Source: Cephalotus follicularis (lineage: Eukaryota > Streptophyta > Magnoliopsida > Oxalidales > Cephalotaceae). From it: a stretch of 64,000 nt of DNA. Positions 35,091 to 46,439 of this stretch are shown one piece after another (the stretch's first letter is position 1; each line of letters opens with the position of its first letter). The stretch spans positions 186,001-250,000 of the forward strand of contig BDDD01000566.1 of NCBI GenBank assembly GCA_001972305.1. The letters run 5' to 3'. Both the position numbers and the translations under genes were made by a program. Under the pieces are notes generated by a model. The model was not told where the DNA came from, made no database searches, and saw only the letters and a program-made list of their open reading frames with translations.

Positions 35091-35363
35091 GCTGATCTCT
35101 GATGCTTAAATTAAGCCTGATTCGGCTTATGGGCTTCTCTTACGATCTGGCCCAACACTGGTTTTAATTGATGCGTGGTTGGACGACTATAACTCCCGCA
35201 CACATTCTCTTCGTTTCCCGCGTCTCATTGATGGGCTGAGTTAGGCCGTTTGATCCCGCAGAGATCGTATGGTCTCGATCAGTTTTAAAACCCTTTAAAT
35301 CGCCTCTTCTTCTTGGAGAAGTTTCATTACTTTAATCTTCTTCAACTTTTAAAGCTCTTTCTC

Positions 35364-35370
35364 TATAAAG
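35364..35370 (+). promoter_or_regulatory. TATA-box candidate for the antisense gene of H
   Basis: TATAAAG within CTCTATAAAGC lies 166 bp upstream of the ATG at 35530 and downstream of the LTR. A pyrimidine-rich leader follows. A possible leader intron runs from CTCAG|GTGCGT (about 35430) to TTTCTAG|ATGG (35529). Position and context fit an independent plant promoter; inference only. Confidence 0.45.
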
Positions 35371-35529
35371 CTATTTGACTTCCCAGAGTCTCAATCGACT
35401 TTTCTTTAGATCTTCTTGGAAAGTCTCAGGTGCGTCTGCTTTGTTTTTTACTTCTGCAAACTGATTAGGGCATCTCTTAGGTTTTTCTGGCTTCTCATCT
35501 TCTCTCTCTCTATCTACACAAGTTTCTAG

Positions 35530-37899
35530 ATGGCCAGAGTTAAGCAGACTTGTAGACCAGCTACTCCAGTGGAAATTTGCAGCTTTTCTAAGGCGGTGAC
35601 AATTTTTAAGCGTCCTCTTGGCTCGGAGGGTGCCATGGATACCATCGCAGTGGACGGTCCTGAAGTCAACTCTTCCGAAGCGGGGACTCAGGTCTTTAGA
35701 ACCCACTTTGATAGGAGTGTTCTTCTTCACGAGAAAATGGAGAAGCTGGCTAAATCATATTGCTTCCCCAGAGGCTTAACGATCTCTATTCCCCGAGATA
35801 CAAAGGAGGCCACAGAGAGCAGACTTGACCTCTTTGTGGTTTTCGAGGATGCTCTCACACATGGTGTGAGACTTCCGTTACACCCCTTCGCTGTCGCGGC
35901 TTTAAGGAGCTTCTAAATTCATCCTTCACTCCTTCAAGCGGAATCATGAGCTTCATAATGGGCTTCTTAGTGAAGTGCTTGGAAGCAAAGGTGACAGCTA
36001 CATTGGGGCTTTTCAAGGAGTTTCATGCCTTTGCTACCTATCCTATCAAGCGCGGGTACTATTTTAAGTCTCGCTTTGGTTTGACCAAGCAAATGCTGGT
36101 GGATCCTACAAAATCCATCAAGAACTAACCGGAGAGGTACTTCCTCATCACGAATCTCCCTGACTTTATTCCTCCCACATGGTGTGATTCGTTGGATACC
36201 CAGCATCTAAATCAGAGGGTAAATTTATCCGATGCTGAGAAGGAAGATCTGAATAAGTTGTCTATGCTAAAGCCAGAGAAGGTCAACTTAACTATGACCA
36301 AAGAACGTCTACGTCGCGTCGGGCTAAGCATGTCTGGAGGTCACAAGAACTCCTTGGACGATGCAGAGGAGATCCTAGTGGGGGTTGAGAGAGAGAGAGA
36401 AATGAAGATAACAGAGATGAACCCATAGCCTAACCCAGTCACAAGGGGGAAAGCTGTATTAAGCCTTCGTCTCCTCCTCTGCTTCTAATATCTTTGTTCT
36501 GTTCTTTCCTTACTTGTTGTAATTCATGTTTTTAACTTTGTCTTCTTTGTCGTCTACTAGCAATGGCTCCCCAGCGTTGTTTTGCAGAGGTGTTGAAGGT
36601 TACTAGGGAGGAGCAAGGCACTACTGAAGATGGGAGGCAAAGAGCCTTGAGGCAAGCCGCCATGGGGGCGAAGAAAAGAGCCTTGAGGCAAGCCGCCGCA
36701 GGGGCGAAGAAAAGAGCTGAGAAAGAGGATGTTAAAAAGAAGTCTGACCATGGCAAGTGAGCTGTTGAGGATCTGCCCACTTCTGCTCTACCCACCCCTC
36801 CATCAAATAAACAAAAAGGAGGAAAAGGCGAAGAAGGCTCTTCTCGCGGACAAGCAGCTGTTCCCCCTGCGATAAGTTCTCAGGACCCCATCCGCCATGT
36901 TGAGCCTAGGGACATAAACTAGATGGAAGAAGAGCTTGTGGAGCTGGGTGACTCTGGCCTGGACTGTAATGCCCCAGGGGCGCCTTTTGAGCTTAGCAGG
37001 TTGTGCTTCCTTCCCTTTGAGTTACATGCGAGAAAGGGTTGGAACCATGAGCAGCCCTGGAATCACTACACTCAGAGCTGTATTAGGGTATGTGACTTCT
37101 TACTATTTTTCTTTTTCGATACCCTTCTTACTCTTCCTCTAACCTGGGTCTCTTACTTTGACAGGCTTTGAACGATATCCACTCGATGGTGGACAACTCC
37201 AAGGCCAACCATGATCTTATCAACCAGCTTCGTAAAGAGAATGCAGAGCTCAAACTGGCGCTTGATTTGGCCCACGCCAGGCTGGAAGAGGTTCTTGGGG
37301 CCAATGAGTCTGTTTTGGAAGAGAAGAGGCAAGCCCTTGAAGCTTTGACCAAGGAGAAAGAGGACAAATAGGTGGTCCTCAGGAGTCATATGAGAACCCG
37401 TGACTTGCTGCAGGCTGTGGATGAAAGGTTCTCTAAGTACAAACAGAGGGAAGCTACTCAAGTTCAAGAGGCAGTTGACAAAGCCCTTGCAGAATTTAAA
37501 GCTTCATATGAGTTTCAAAGTGCTTTGGCTGGGGCCGTGGACGACTATAAGGCTTCCCCAGCTTTTGAGGAGGAAGTCTTCAAGGAGTTTGCGAGATACT
37601 TTTGTCGAGGCTTCTACACCTGCTGCAACTGAGTGTCTGCTCTTCACCCTGAGGTTCCCCTGACCCCTATAATATATTGTGAGTCAGCTGGAGACTTCGA
37701 CTATCTCCCTAAAGGGATAGATGCCAAGGAGGAGAAAGTTCGCCTTGCCCTAGCGGAGAAAGAGTTAGAGAGGTCAGAGCTCCAAGACTTGACTGTCTCA
37801 TCCTCTGCTGAAGATTTTGGAGAGCTTTCTTCACCTTATGCCCCTTTCTCTGAGCCTGATTCAGAAGCTATTGCTGCTTCTTTGCCTGAGAATGTTTAG
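35530..37899 (+). pseudogene. H antisense gene (aORF; plant gypsy-type transposon domain)
   Basis: It opposes gag. ATG at 35530 starts MARVKQTCRPATPVE. The domain at about residues 85-130 (RLDLFVVFEDALTHGVRLPL) continues after a 1-bp frame change near 35900 as SSGIMSFIMGFLVKCLEA and YYFKSRFGLTK. Two probable introns are about 36437-36560 (ends CTACTAG|CAATGG) and about 37089-37164 (GTATGTGA...TTTGACAG). An Ala/Arg/Lys-rich exon (36563-36760) and a coiled-coil exon (37168-37630; QLRKENAELKLALDLAHARL) follow, then an acidic end at 37899. Stops occur at 36126, 36426 and 37369. It is homologous to 58729-59665 plus 63513-64000 in J. Known from Tat elements; function unknown. Confidence 0.72.
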
Positions 37900-38939
37900 A
37901 ACCCTACTCATCTTTAGCTTTGATTATGCATTGTACCTTTTTTGTAATTCCCACTCTGATAACACAATAAAACATAATTTTTAGATTCATTTGAGCTTTA
38001 CGATTCCCTTGGGAAAATTCGTTTAAACTTAGTCTATCGAATTCTTATGTATTCACAGACATCTTTTATAATGGTCTGATATTTTTCAGACCAGGTTGCC
38101 TGAGCTTTTTAGCCCCTATGGGGGCACTTGTATCAAAGCGCTCAGCCAACGAGGCTTGCTCTTTACGAGTTCTTATGTGTTCGCAGATCAAGATTTGTTA
38201 CTGGTCTGACAAGTTCTTATGTTGTAGACTAGGATCTCGTACTGGTTTGATATTTTCAGACCAGGTCGTCTGAGCTTTCACCGGGGCACTTATATTAAAG
38301 CGCTCGGTCCAGTAAACTTGATCATTACGAGTTCTTATGTGTTCGCCTCTCAAGATACGATGCAGGTTTGGTCTAAAAAGTTATTATGGGTTTGCAGACC
38401 AGCATTTGCTCCCTTAGGAGTGTTTGAATTGCTCCCTTGGGAGTCTTTGAATAAGCTTGTATTACAGCTTTAGTTTGCTTGAGACTGTAAGAGCTCTAGT
38501 CCTGTATTAAGGACCTTCTCTGAGTGCTCCAATGGGAGTCTTTGATTAAGCTTGTATTAAATCTTGGAGAGATACGGTCCTGTATTAAGGGCCTGCTCTG
38601 ATTGCTCCATTGGGAGTCTTTACTTAAGCTTGAATTAAAGCTTTTGCAGAGTTACGGACCTGTATCAAGGTCCTGCTATGATTGCTCTCGTGGGAGTCTT
38701 CTCTGATTACTCCCGTGGGAATCTTCTCTGATCGCTCCCTTAGGAGTCTTCTCTGATTTCTCTCTTAGAAGTCTTATCTGACTGCTCCATTAGGAGTTTT
38801 CTCTGATTACTCCCGTAGGAGTCTTTTTATTGTTGAACTGGAACAGATTCTTTAAAGAAAAAATCATCTTTATTGAATGAACTGAGCATTTGTACATTTT
38901 TTTATACTTAACTGATAATACTTCGCTTTTGCAGACTTA
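37900..38939 (-). other. 3' non-coding region of H
   Basis: No gene. 38073-38190 and 38240-38360 are two degenerate copies of a roughly 165-bp unit (TCAGACCAGGT, GGGGCACTT, GAGTTCTTATGTGTTCGC). Related sequence occurs in inverse orientation in J at 58190-58420, so it is an inherited part of the family. The right half is the palindrome array described separately. Confidence 0.7.
38409..38821. repeat. Array of CTCCCNNNGGGAG palindromes, 25-bp period
   Basis: Palindromes of the form CTCCCNTGGGAG or CTCCCTTAGGAG start at 38409, 38432, 38527, 38605, 38685, 38710, 38735, 38760, 38785 and 38810. The last six are spaced exactly 25 bp, each followed by TCTTCTCTGATT-like sequence. Confidence 0.88.
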
Positions 38940-39377
38940 ATAAATACATCTCTACTATTTCTGAGGAATGTAATCAGTTCTTCTTTCTCCACCTCTCTCA
39001 ACCGAGAACCATTCTTAGTCAAAAAATGGTGTGTATCACCCCTCTAGGTTGGTGCTCCTCATCTTGATGTGGAGCTTCTTCTCTACGCTCCCTTCTTTCC
39101 TAGGGAGCATCTCTATTCACATACTATTGGGAACGGCTCAAACGCAGCGAAAGGAAAAACAACCAATTCGAACTTTAGGGTTTATGGTCGATAAATTTTA
39201 GATTTTATCCAATTGATTAATCCCCAAGCAATGTAATGCCCTAATCTAAGTCCAAATTGTCCCAATCAGTGCTAAGGAACCCTAATTAACATTCAATCAA
39301 ACACATAACCAAAACCAAGCATAAGGGAAGATCGGGATCTATATAGGGTTGCCATAAACCCTAAGATGGGGGCTGGA

Positions 39378-39512
39378 AAAATGGCTCACAAGGACAACAC
39401 ATAAACCCTAGCCAATAGCCCAAAAATGGCTCACAAGGACAACACATAAACCCTAGCCAATAGCCCAAAAATGGCTTACAAGGACAACACATAAACCCTA
39501 GCCCATAGCCCA
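39378..39512. repeat. 45-bp tandem repeat, three copies
   Basis: The unit (AAAATGGCTCACAAGGAC ... TAGCCCA) starts at 39378, 39423 and 39468 with few mismatches. It includes ATAAACCCTAG, a telomere-like word that is not in a telomeric array. Confidence 0.9.
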
Positions 39513-39959
39513 AGAAACCCGAAACCTAGCTTCCCTAACCCTAAGGGTATGCTAGGGTTCCCACCAAAGAAACATGAGGGTTCAGCTAAGGTTCACAAAC
39601 CCTAGCTACAACCCGCTGCCATGTACCACAAGACCAAGAAGAAAAGATATGATTACCAAACGGTGATGCCTCATTCCTTCAAGTCTAGCTCTCTCTACCC
39701 TTTACTCCCAAGAACACCAAGGATCTCCAAGCTCCTCCTTAAGCCACGGATTCGGAAGATGATTTGTTGGAGTCCAAGTGTTTAACCAATGCTAAATCAC
39801 TTTAGGTAAAGATAAGATGCAGTGTACAAGTTATCTCTACCTATAATGTGCTTTGAGTGGTGAAAGGAATGTTGAAAAATGGCGTTTCTTCAAACCAGGC
39901 ATTTTTGGCATCGGCCCCTTGCGTAAGAAGAGACACAATGAAGAGAAAGAACACGGTAA

Positions 39960-39961
<2 letters not shown>

Positions 39962-40004
<43 letters not shown>
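39962..40004. repeat. (GA)n microsatellite
   Basis: About 20 uninterrupted GA units within LTR I. Confidence 0.95.
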
Positions 40005-40008
<4 letters not shown>

Positions 40009-40163
40009 TGAAAAGTGATATGTTGTCAAAGACCTCTTGTCCTTTATTTTTTCATTAAAGAAAACATTCTTTAATGCCTTTTTGTCCTCTCTCATTAAAT
40101 GCTCTTCCCTTTTTCCCACCAACTTCTCTTAAGTTGAGCATGTGCCGTGTGTCAACCCAGGAT

Positions 40164-40382
40164 GGCGTCAACGCCATGTGTCTCCTCCTATCGTGGCGTC
40201 AACGCGAACGATAAGATGAAGCAGGCTATCTCATCTTGTCAAGACGTCAATGCATGCACTTCATAACGTCAACGTTTTAAGTCTCTGGTTATTTTGGCGT
40301 CAACGTATGCTCTTAATAGCATTAACGCCCAGCGACTCTACTAGATATGGTGTCAACGCGTGCTCTTCATGGCGTTGACCCC
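40164..40382. repeat. Phased GGCGTCAACGCC palindrome array in LTR I
   Basis: Eight copies of a 12-bp imperfect palindrome (GGCGTCAACGCC, GGCGTCAACGCG, AACGTCAACGTT, GGTGTCAACGCG, GGCGTTGACCCC and others) start at 40164, 40195, 40243, 40265, 40296, 40318, 40349 and 40371. The steps are 31, 48, 22, 31, 22, 31 and 22. Spacers are unrelated. Confidence 0.87.
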
Positions 40383-41690
40383 TAAGACATAGGATGAGAC
40401 AATCTCTTCTATTTTCAACTCTTCCTTGGAATATTTCATCGTGGCATTGCATAGACCTATATATAGCAAATGAAATACTCACTAGCAAAGTAGCATCTTC
40501 CTTGATGTTATCCTTTTAATAAATGACTCGTGTCCCTTCACATGTCAATCTGTTCAAATCCAGGCAGGACCCGGAAGCTTGTCGATCTCCGGTATGATGA
40601 TAAATTCCCAGAACATCCCAATTTCTGGTACGACCATTCTAACAATCACTGACTATTAAAACAGCCCCGGTGTGAGCGCTAGTTATCCCCCGGATCCGTG
40701 TATGACCACGTCTATCTATCATAATCTGAATAGCCAATGCTTTACTCAGTCATTGGCATATGTGTCATGTTTCCCTCATCATACATGGCTCCGATCGCAG
40801 CCTAGGGTTTGGATAAATGTCACCCCTAGATATTCTGTGATAACTATAAATTTATGATTGCAATGAGATTATCGAAAGACCTCCCATGAAAACCTCTCAT
40901 TCCCGGTCACCTATGCCTGATTAGGACTTTTAAGTCCATAACGTACATAGTAAATAGAGCCGGTCACCCTCAGCCTGGGTTTGACGATCCCCTATTGCGT
41001 ACTCGCCCATACATCTCAATGCAGCTCCCACAAAATGCAAAGACAACCCTTTTGTCAGCACGTGGCTAGTGTTGGGGAATGCGAAAATCAAAGTCAAGAG
41101 GTCACTACACAATGCTTGCCAGCCGCTCAGGTCTAAGGAGACAACGCAGGCTATAGACCTACTAGTCACCATAGACTATACACTACCGAGATCATAGGAA
41201 TCCTATTGACATTGGGTATTGACTATCCAAATAGATTTCCTATTGGTGAGTCAGTTCAGTGTCATGCTCTCAGCACGCACCTCACATTAGCTTTAGGGAT
41301 AAACCCAAATGGCAATGAGATAACCATCCTCCACTGCTAACCTAAGAGCAAGCATAATGTGACAAGTCTTCACAGTTCATCAGTTGCCCAAAGAAAGTGA
41401 ACCTATGACTTGGAACATTTTGTCACAGGGAGTAAGGATCTCATTCTCATAGCCTCCATGGCACGAGATCCAACCCTTAGATGTGACAGGGCACTATATG
41501 GCATACAGTTTATTATAAATAATTATTTTGTTCCTTTTGGTTGGTTGGGATGAGCCATATAGTCTTACCAATATAATAAATATGCACATAAAACATGAAT
41601 GGAATTCAGAATTATATAAATCAAGAGTGTATATATACAAACAATGAGCCATATCGTGGCATAAAGGGACACCCCTAACCTAACACATAC

Positions 41691-43173
41691 TTCCTCAAAT
41701 GACCTTTACGGATTAAGTCTTCTATCTGATTTTTTAACTGCCTACAGTCCTTCGTATCATGCCCATGATCGCGGTGGTATCGACAGTACTTGCTCGAATC
41801 CCTCTTGTCTGCTGCGGTTCTCAACGGAGGTGGCCACTAGATTGAGACTTTTTCCTTCTCCACTGCAAGGATTCTGATCCGTGTCTCGAGGAGAGGGGTG
41901 AAGCTTTTGTAATTAGGGATTGGCGATCCCTTTTTTGGTGAATTCTCCCTCTTGGAGAGTGTATGCCTCAGGTCATCTTCTATCAGCTCTGGCCCCCATT
42001 TCCTTTTCTGATGGTCAGGCCAAAAGGTCTTCTTCTTTCTGGTCTGTAGAGCCTCCTCTGCATTTATATACTTTTCAGCTCTTCTAAGGAGGTCTGCCAT
42101 GTCAAGGACAGGCTTCTTCATCAGGGAGAAGGTGAAAGTTGAGTTGTTTGTCAATCCGCTGTTCAGGGTTGCAAGAGCAAAGGAAGGCTCCAGGTCCTTT
42201 AGCATCAGTGACTCCTTATTGAATCGAGTCATGTAACCTCTAAGGATTCATTTTTACCTTGCACCACGTTGATCAGATGATTATAATTCTTTCTCTGGGT
42301 GGTGCTGCTAAGGAATTTGGTGACAAACATCTTGCTGAATTGCTCAAAGTTTGCCACGGACTTGAGGGGCAATGTGGAGTACCACGTCTGAGCTACACCT
42401 GTGAAGGTCGCCGAAAGTCCTCGGCAAAGGATATCATTTGAAGCTTGATGCACCAGCATGTTCTGAGTGTAGTACCTCACATGTTGTATTGGGTTAGAGG
42501 ACCCGTCATAATCTCTTAACGTTGGGTACTTGAACCCTCTCTACACAGACTCCCTCAGTATCTTTGGAACGAAGGGGGTGCAGTTTAGGTTCCGCACCTC
42601 TAACAAGTATCCCCTCGTCTGCTCTGCTCCTCGGAGCCATTTCTACATCTCTACAAACCTTCTGTTGATGGTTTGCTCGATATCTTTTTGGTCCCTTGAC
42701 TTGTTAGAGACATGGGATTGTCCTCCGGTTGGTCTGACCGAGTGGTCTAACCTGCTACTCCATCATGATTCAGTCCTACAAGATGCGTAGGAACGTGCAT
42801 GGGGCTCCTCTTTGACTACATAATATTCTGAGTAGTCTTCCTCCATTGGATCTTGGTCTGGAAGGTCCTACGAGGGGTCATAATTATAATCCCTTGCACT
42901 GGAGGACTCTGCTCTCAAAGATGTATCAACCTCTGATTGCCTTGGAGAGCGTCTGGCCCCCCTTTACGGGTTTCGTCTGGCCTCTTGAGCCTGTTGTTGT
43001 TCTGGGGCTGGTCGGCCTTGTCTAGCCTGATTCTGACTATTTAAAGTGTTAACCAGCAAGGTAGTGAGCCTCCCCATCTCCTGGAGGAGCTGGTTAAACT
43101 GCTCACTGGTGAGAGGAGCTTGACAGGGAGCGGTCGCACGGTTAGTTCTCTTCGGAGGCATTGTTTGAAGCAA
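41691..43173 (-). pseudogene. gag: H gag (interrupted by I; continues at 39119-39010)
   Basis: MPPKRTNRATAPCQAPLTSE starts at 43173, 12 bp after the primer-binding site. The retrotransposon gag domain (about 42480-42000) reads HVRYYTQNMLVHQASND and NFEQFSKMFVTKFLSSTTQ. The zinc-binding block [14 protein letters not shown] (CX2HX4HX4C, about 41770) and HLRKYV precede the I insertion. After I come the RGVIHTIF block and then a stop. About six stops (for example at 42964) and one shift are present. It is close to J gag at 51822. Confidence 0.82.
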
Positions 43174-43184
43174 ATCAAGTCACG

Positions 43185-43203
43185 TTTCCCACAGGCGGCG
43201 CCA
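43185..43203 (-). other. Primer-binding site of H
   Basis: The minus strand reads TGGCGCCGCCTGTGGGAAA 2-3 bp after the LTR end. J has the nearly identical TGGCGCCGTCTGTGGGAAG. This site type is usual in Tat/Athila-group elements. Confidence 0.85.
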
Positions 43204-43205
43204 AA

Positions 43206-43679
43206 TATTGATACTGAAATCAACTTCACAACAGTCCTCCACATGTGGAGGTTTGATTTGTTGGGAAATAACGCTGGACGCTCCGGAGATTGTAATGGAT
43301 TTGAGTTTCTCTAGTCTTCCCTACACACAAGCAAACTATCGAAAGTTCAGGAGTTTTTACTCCCGGAGACCCTCTAATGCTTAAGTCAGTTGAGTTGCAG
43401 AGAAGATAATGTGTGAGTGTGGTGAATTGATCGACCTACCACACTGTCTTTCACAGGAGTATTTATAGCCTTACCTGGCTGTAATGTCTCTGAATTGCTA
43501 GCATTGTGGAGATAATTATGAGTCCCTTGGAAATGATCAGGTTTCCTGGCCATTTCTTCATTATGGGGTGGAGGCGTTTCCTCCCACATTATACCACGAA
43601 CTTGGGCGTTTTACGGTATTTGTGGGTTTTCAAGGACACGTGTCAGTGCCTTAATAATATATGAATTTTTCCCATATGA
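43206..43679 (-). mobile_element. 5' LTR of H
   Basis: 474 bp. The minus-strand start is TCATATGGGAAAAATTC (second base changed from the TG of relatives) and the end is CAGTATCAATA. It aligns with 34609-35090, and GTGTT follows at 43680. Confidence 0.85.
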
Positions 43680-43684
43680 GTGTT

Positions 43685-44157
43685 TTAATTACAGTAGTAT
43701 AATTAAGAGGACATGTCACACATTGAATGGATGGGATAATATAGCAATACCAAAACATTTCAATAAACTACACATAGTAAGGAACTTACCTGTATAGATA
43801 AGCGGCAATTCCATAAATTACGCACAAGAGGATGATATTTATGCAAAAGTTACGAATGTACCTCAAATGAAACAACATCAGTATACATAAAACTGTACAA
43901 ATAGAGGGAATGGGCATAGAGATTGAAAATAATAGTTACGGTACTTGATTGAAACATGGAAATATAGTCTAAATTTCATTTACCCTAGTATCCTTAAGTA
44001 TCACATTAGTATTTTCAAGTCTAGAGGTAGCCCTGTCTACCGGAAATGATGTCAAAACACCACCAACATAAGTTTCTGAAGTAAACCTTTCTTTCGATTG
44101 ATCTTGACTCTCAATTTATATTAATAATTAATCGACTTAGTAAGATAATATAATATT

Positions 44158-44193
<36 letters not shown>

Positions 44194-44238
44194 CTTGTCA
44201 ATGTTATATCTATTTGTGTGTATATATATGTGTATTTC

Positions 44239-44272
<34 letters not shown>

Positions 44273-44931
44273 CTTTTAAACAATAAATTTTATTTCACCT
44301 ATTAATATGTGTACATTAATTTAATATTAGATCATAGAGTTTAGCTATTAATCATGTTTATGTGATGATCTAGGACGTGATTAAAACCACGTGAGTTATA
44401 GGTCGAAATTTATTTTTAACAAAGAAATTGTGAGCATAAGGTAAGGACTCTACTATTTTGTTTAACGAGTGTTGGTTTCTTTGCCTATTTGACAATTATC
44501 GTTGAGATGCTTTTGTTGAAATATTTCGATTTGTGAATTGGTTGATTTTCTTGTGGTTTGTCATTGTTTATTTGAATCGATTTATATACCCATATATTGT
44601 TGGCAACGACATCATATTCTTGATCAATGAAATTCTTGGCTTGCTAGTTGTTCTCAATGATGAAAATCCTTTTTGTATCTTATTGAACAACATATTTATT
44701 ATATTTCAAGCGATACCATAAATTGAGATCTTGAACGTGGATTGTTCTTGAGGTATATAGCTCTAAAATAAAATATTATTGAGCGCATTACAATTGGGCC
44801 TGAGCAAACCCATAAGCATATACATGTGATGTTCTAGACGCGGTATTACATGAATATTATTGTTTCGAAGAAGTTGAAAAACTTTTTTAGGAATGGTTCA
44901 ATTGGGTGTTGAAGACTCCTTAGTTAATTTG
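43685..44931. other. Low-repeat spacer with possible exon remnants
   Basis: No element ends are visible. On the minus strand two short open stretches look coding: about 44110-43972 (SKERFTSETYVGGVLTSFPV) and about 43888-43790 (RNFCINIILLCVIYGIAAY, hydrophobic), the latter bounded by TTGTACAG and GTAAGT. I do not recognise the family. 44161-44188 is an AT run and 44244-44269 a GA run. The rest is AT-rich, with nothing further seen. This is the only place where host coding sequence is suspected. Confidence 0.35.
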
Positions 44932-46317
44932 TGTCACACCCCGTTCCCATAACAACAAAAAAAAAGTGGTGGCAATAAACATATAAATCCTGCTTATGCA
45001 ATTTACCATAAATTTAAAACTTTCCATATCCATTAACAACTCGCGGAAGCATATAATATAAGCCGAAAAATAACGCAACATGCATCCCATACTACATGCT
45101 ACAACAGTAACATCATCACTGTTAACTGCCCCCAACGGAGCGTGAACAATATTCATTATTACAACCATTCATTTATTACAATGATCCATTAACATCCCTC
45201 AAAAGTAAACAACATAAAACTCCGCTTTGCTCCTCGGAGCCCAACGGTAACCAACGGCTGCATCAACCTGAAACACACTGAAGTTGTAGGGGGTTAACGT
45301 TTGTCCTCACTCGGCAAAGCCATAAAAGCGATCCAGGGTCAAGGATAAAACATGTCATGACATGAATGAACAATGATGCAGTACATACTATATCTCGATG
45401 CATATATATATATATATATATATATGCATATGCCACGACCACAAGGTCACAGTCCACGATGTCACAAGAACACATCATCACACTACACGGTCCACAACAT
45501 CACAACAGCACAAGTAGCCCACTATGTCTCAGGTCTCTAAGGACCCATCACTCCACAGTAACGATCAGCCAGGTCCCACAGGACAACACTATACTCAATC
45601 AGGCATGTCATAGCAGACAATCAATACACTCAATGCAAACAATTGTTCCCGTCACTGGCACGACGGCGAGTAACAACACTCAGAACACACTACGATACAA
45701 GCACGGCGGCAAGTACCAACACTTCCCCGCTAACTGCAACACTCACGATACTAGCACGGCGGTTAAGTACCAACATTACCCCGCTAGCGGCAACACTCAA
45801 TCACAATCAATACAATAACATCCACGTTACTAGCACGGCGGCTAAGTAACAACAATCAATACTCGGTAAACGATACTAGCACGGCGGCTAAGTACCAACA
45901 ATCAATACAATCACGATAACAGTGCAATCACAGCACACACAAAACCACTCAAGTAATTTATAAAATAAATACTTGATCAAACATCTCATTCAAAAACATT
46001 GCAGTTCGTTTCCAAAACGTTTAAAAGTATAAATATTTTCAACATATATATATTTGTCAATATATATATATATAACACTCCACTTCCCAAGTAAATTATG
46101 CTTCATAAAATACTTGCAACAATACGTTTCCCTTTAAACATTTCAAGTAATTTATAGATATAAATAATACAAGGAGTTGGTCCTCCTAAACAGTTTACTT
46201 ACAACACAGAGGGTCCGTAACCCAGAACAACTCTGATTGGTAACAACAAGTCACTTACAAAATCAAAAGAAAACAAACTCATGCTTAAAACAAAAGTAAG
46301 GACTTTTACCTCACAAT
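44932..46317 (-). mobile_element. 3' LTR of L
   Basis: The minus-strand start is TGTGAGGTAAAAGTCC and the end GGGAACGGGGTGTGACA. The first 335 bp on the plus strand are nearly identical to 47638-47968. It contains a TA run at 45405-45424 and the dispersed repeat below. The LTR start is inferred from the TG and the stop of similarity to gag. Confidence 0.75.
45658..45901. repeat. Dispersed GCACGGCGGCTAAGTACCAACA repeats in LTR L
   Basis: Five copies start at 45658, 45701, 45754, 45833 and 45879 (irregular steps of 43, 53, 79 and 46). Parts of the intervening sequence (CCCCGCTAACTGCAACACTCA) are repeated as well. Confidence 0.85.
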
Positions 46318-46439
46318 ATGCCCTTGCCGGTGTCCCTTCGCTGCGAAGGCCCAGCTGCAGCGCCACTATCACCCGCAGATCCTGTGGTTACTGCCATTGA
46401 AATCTATGGACAATCCCTCACCAAGTGACCAGATGCCCT

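Larger units (their letters stand above)
39125..41685 (-). mobile_element. I: 2.56-kb solo LTR of the B family, nested in H gag
   Basis: The minus-strand start is TGTTAGGTTAGGGGTGTCCC and the end TTCCCAATA, with target duplication CATAC (39120-39124 and 41686-41690). 40560-41685 aligns with the first 1.1 kb of the B LTRs. The other half is different and contains a 45-bp tandem repeat, a GA microsatellite and a palindrome array. No internal genes. The gag of H continues on both sides (HLRKYV / NRDAP). Confidence 0.9.
34609..43679 (-). mobile_element. H: non-autonomous Tat-type Gypsy element with gag and antisense gene
   Basis: The LTRs at 43206-43679 (5') and 34609-35090 (3') and the target duplication GTGTT (34604-34608 and 43680-43684) bound it. 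Gag is present on the minus strand. After gag the sequence jumps at about 39010 to the short block REVEKEELITFLRNSRDVF, which in J precedes reverse transcriptase; then all of RT, RNase H and integrase are missing. A 3' non-coding region with 25-bp repeats and a plus-strand gene follow. The layout matches Tat elements (Grande, RIRE2, Retand, Ogre) reduced to gag plus antisense gene. Solo LTR I is nested in gag. Confidence 0.87.

Noticed and set aside
39361-39560. AAACCCTA words as an interstitial telomere
   Set aside because: The words belong to a 45-bp repeat and scattered copies; there is no uninterrupted heptamer array.
45366-45849. 150-codon plus-strand open stretch
   Set aside because: Lies in LTR L over the repeats and the TA run; composition His/Ser/Thr-rich from ACA-rich DNA.
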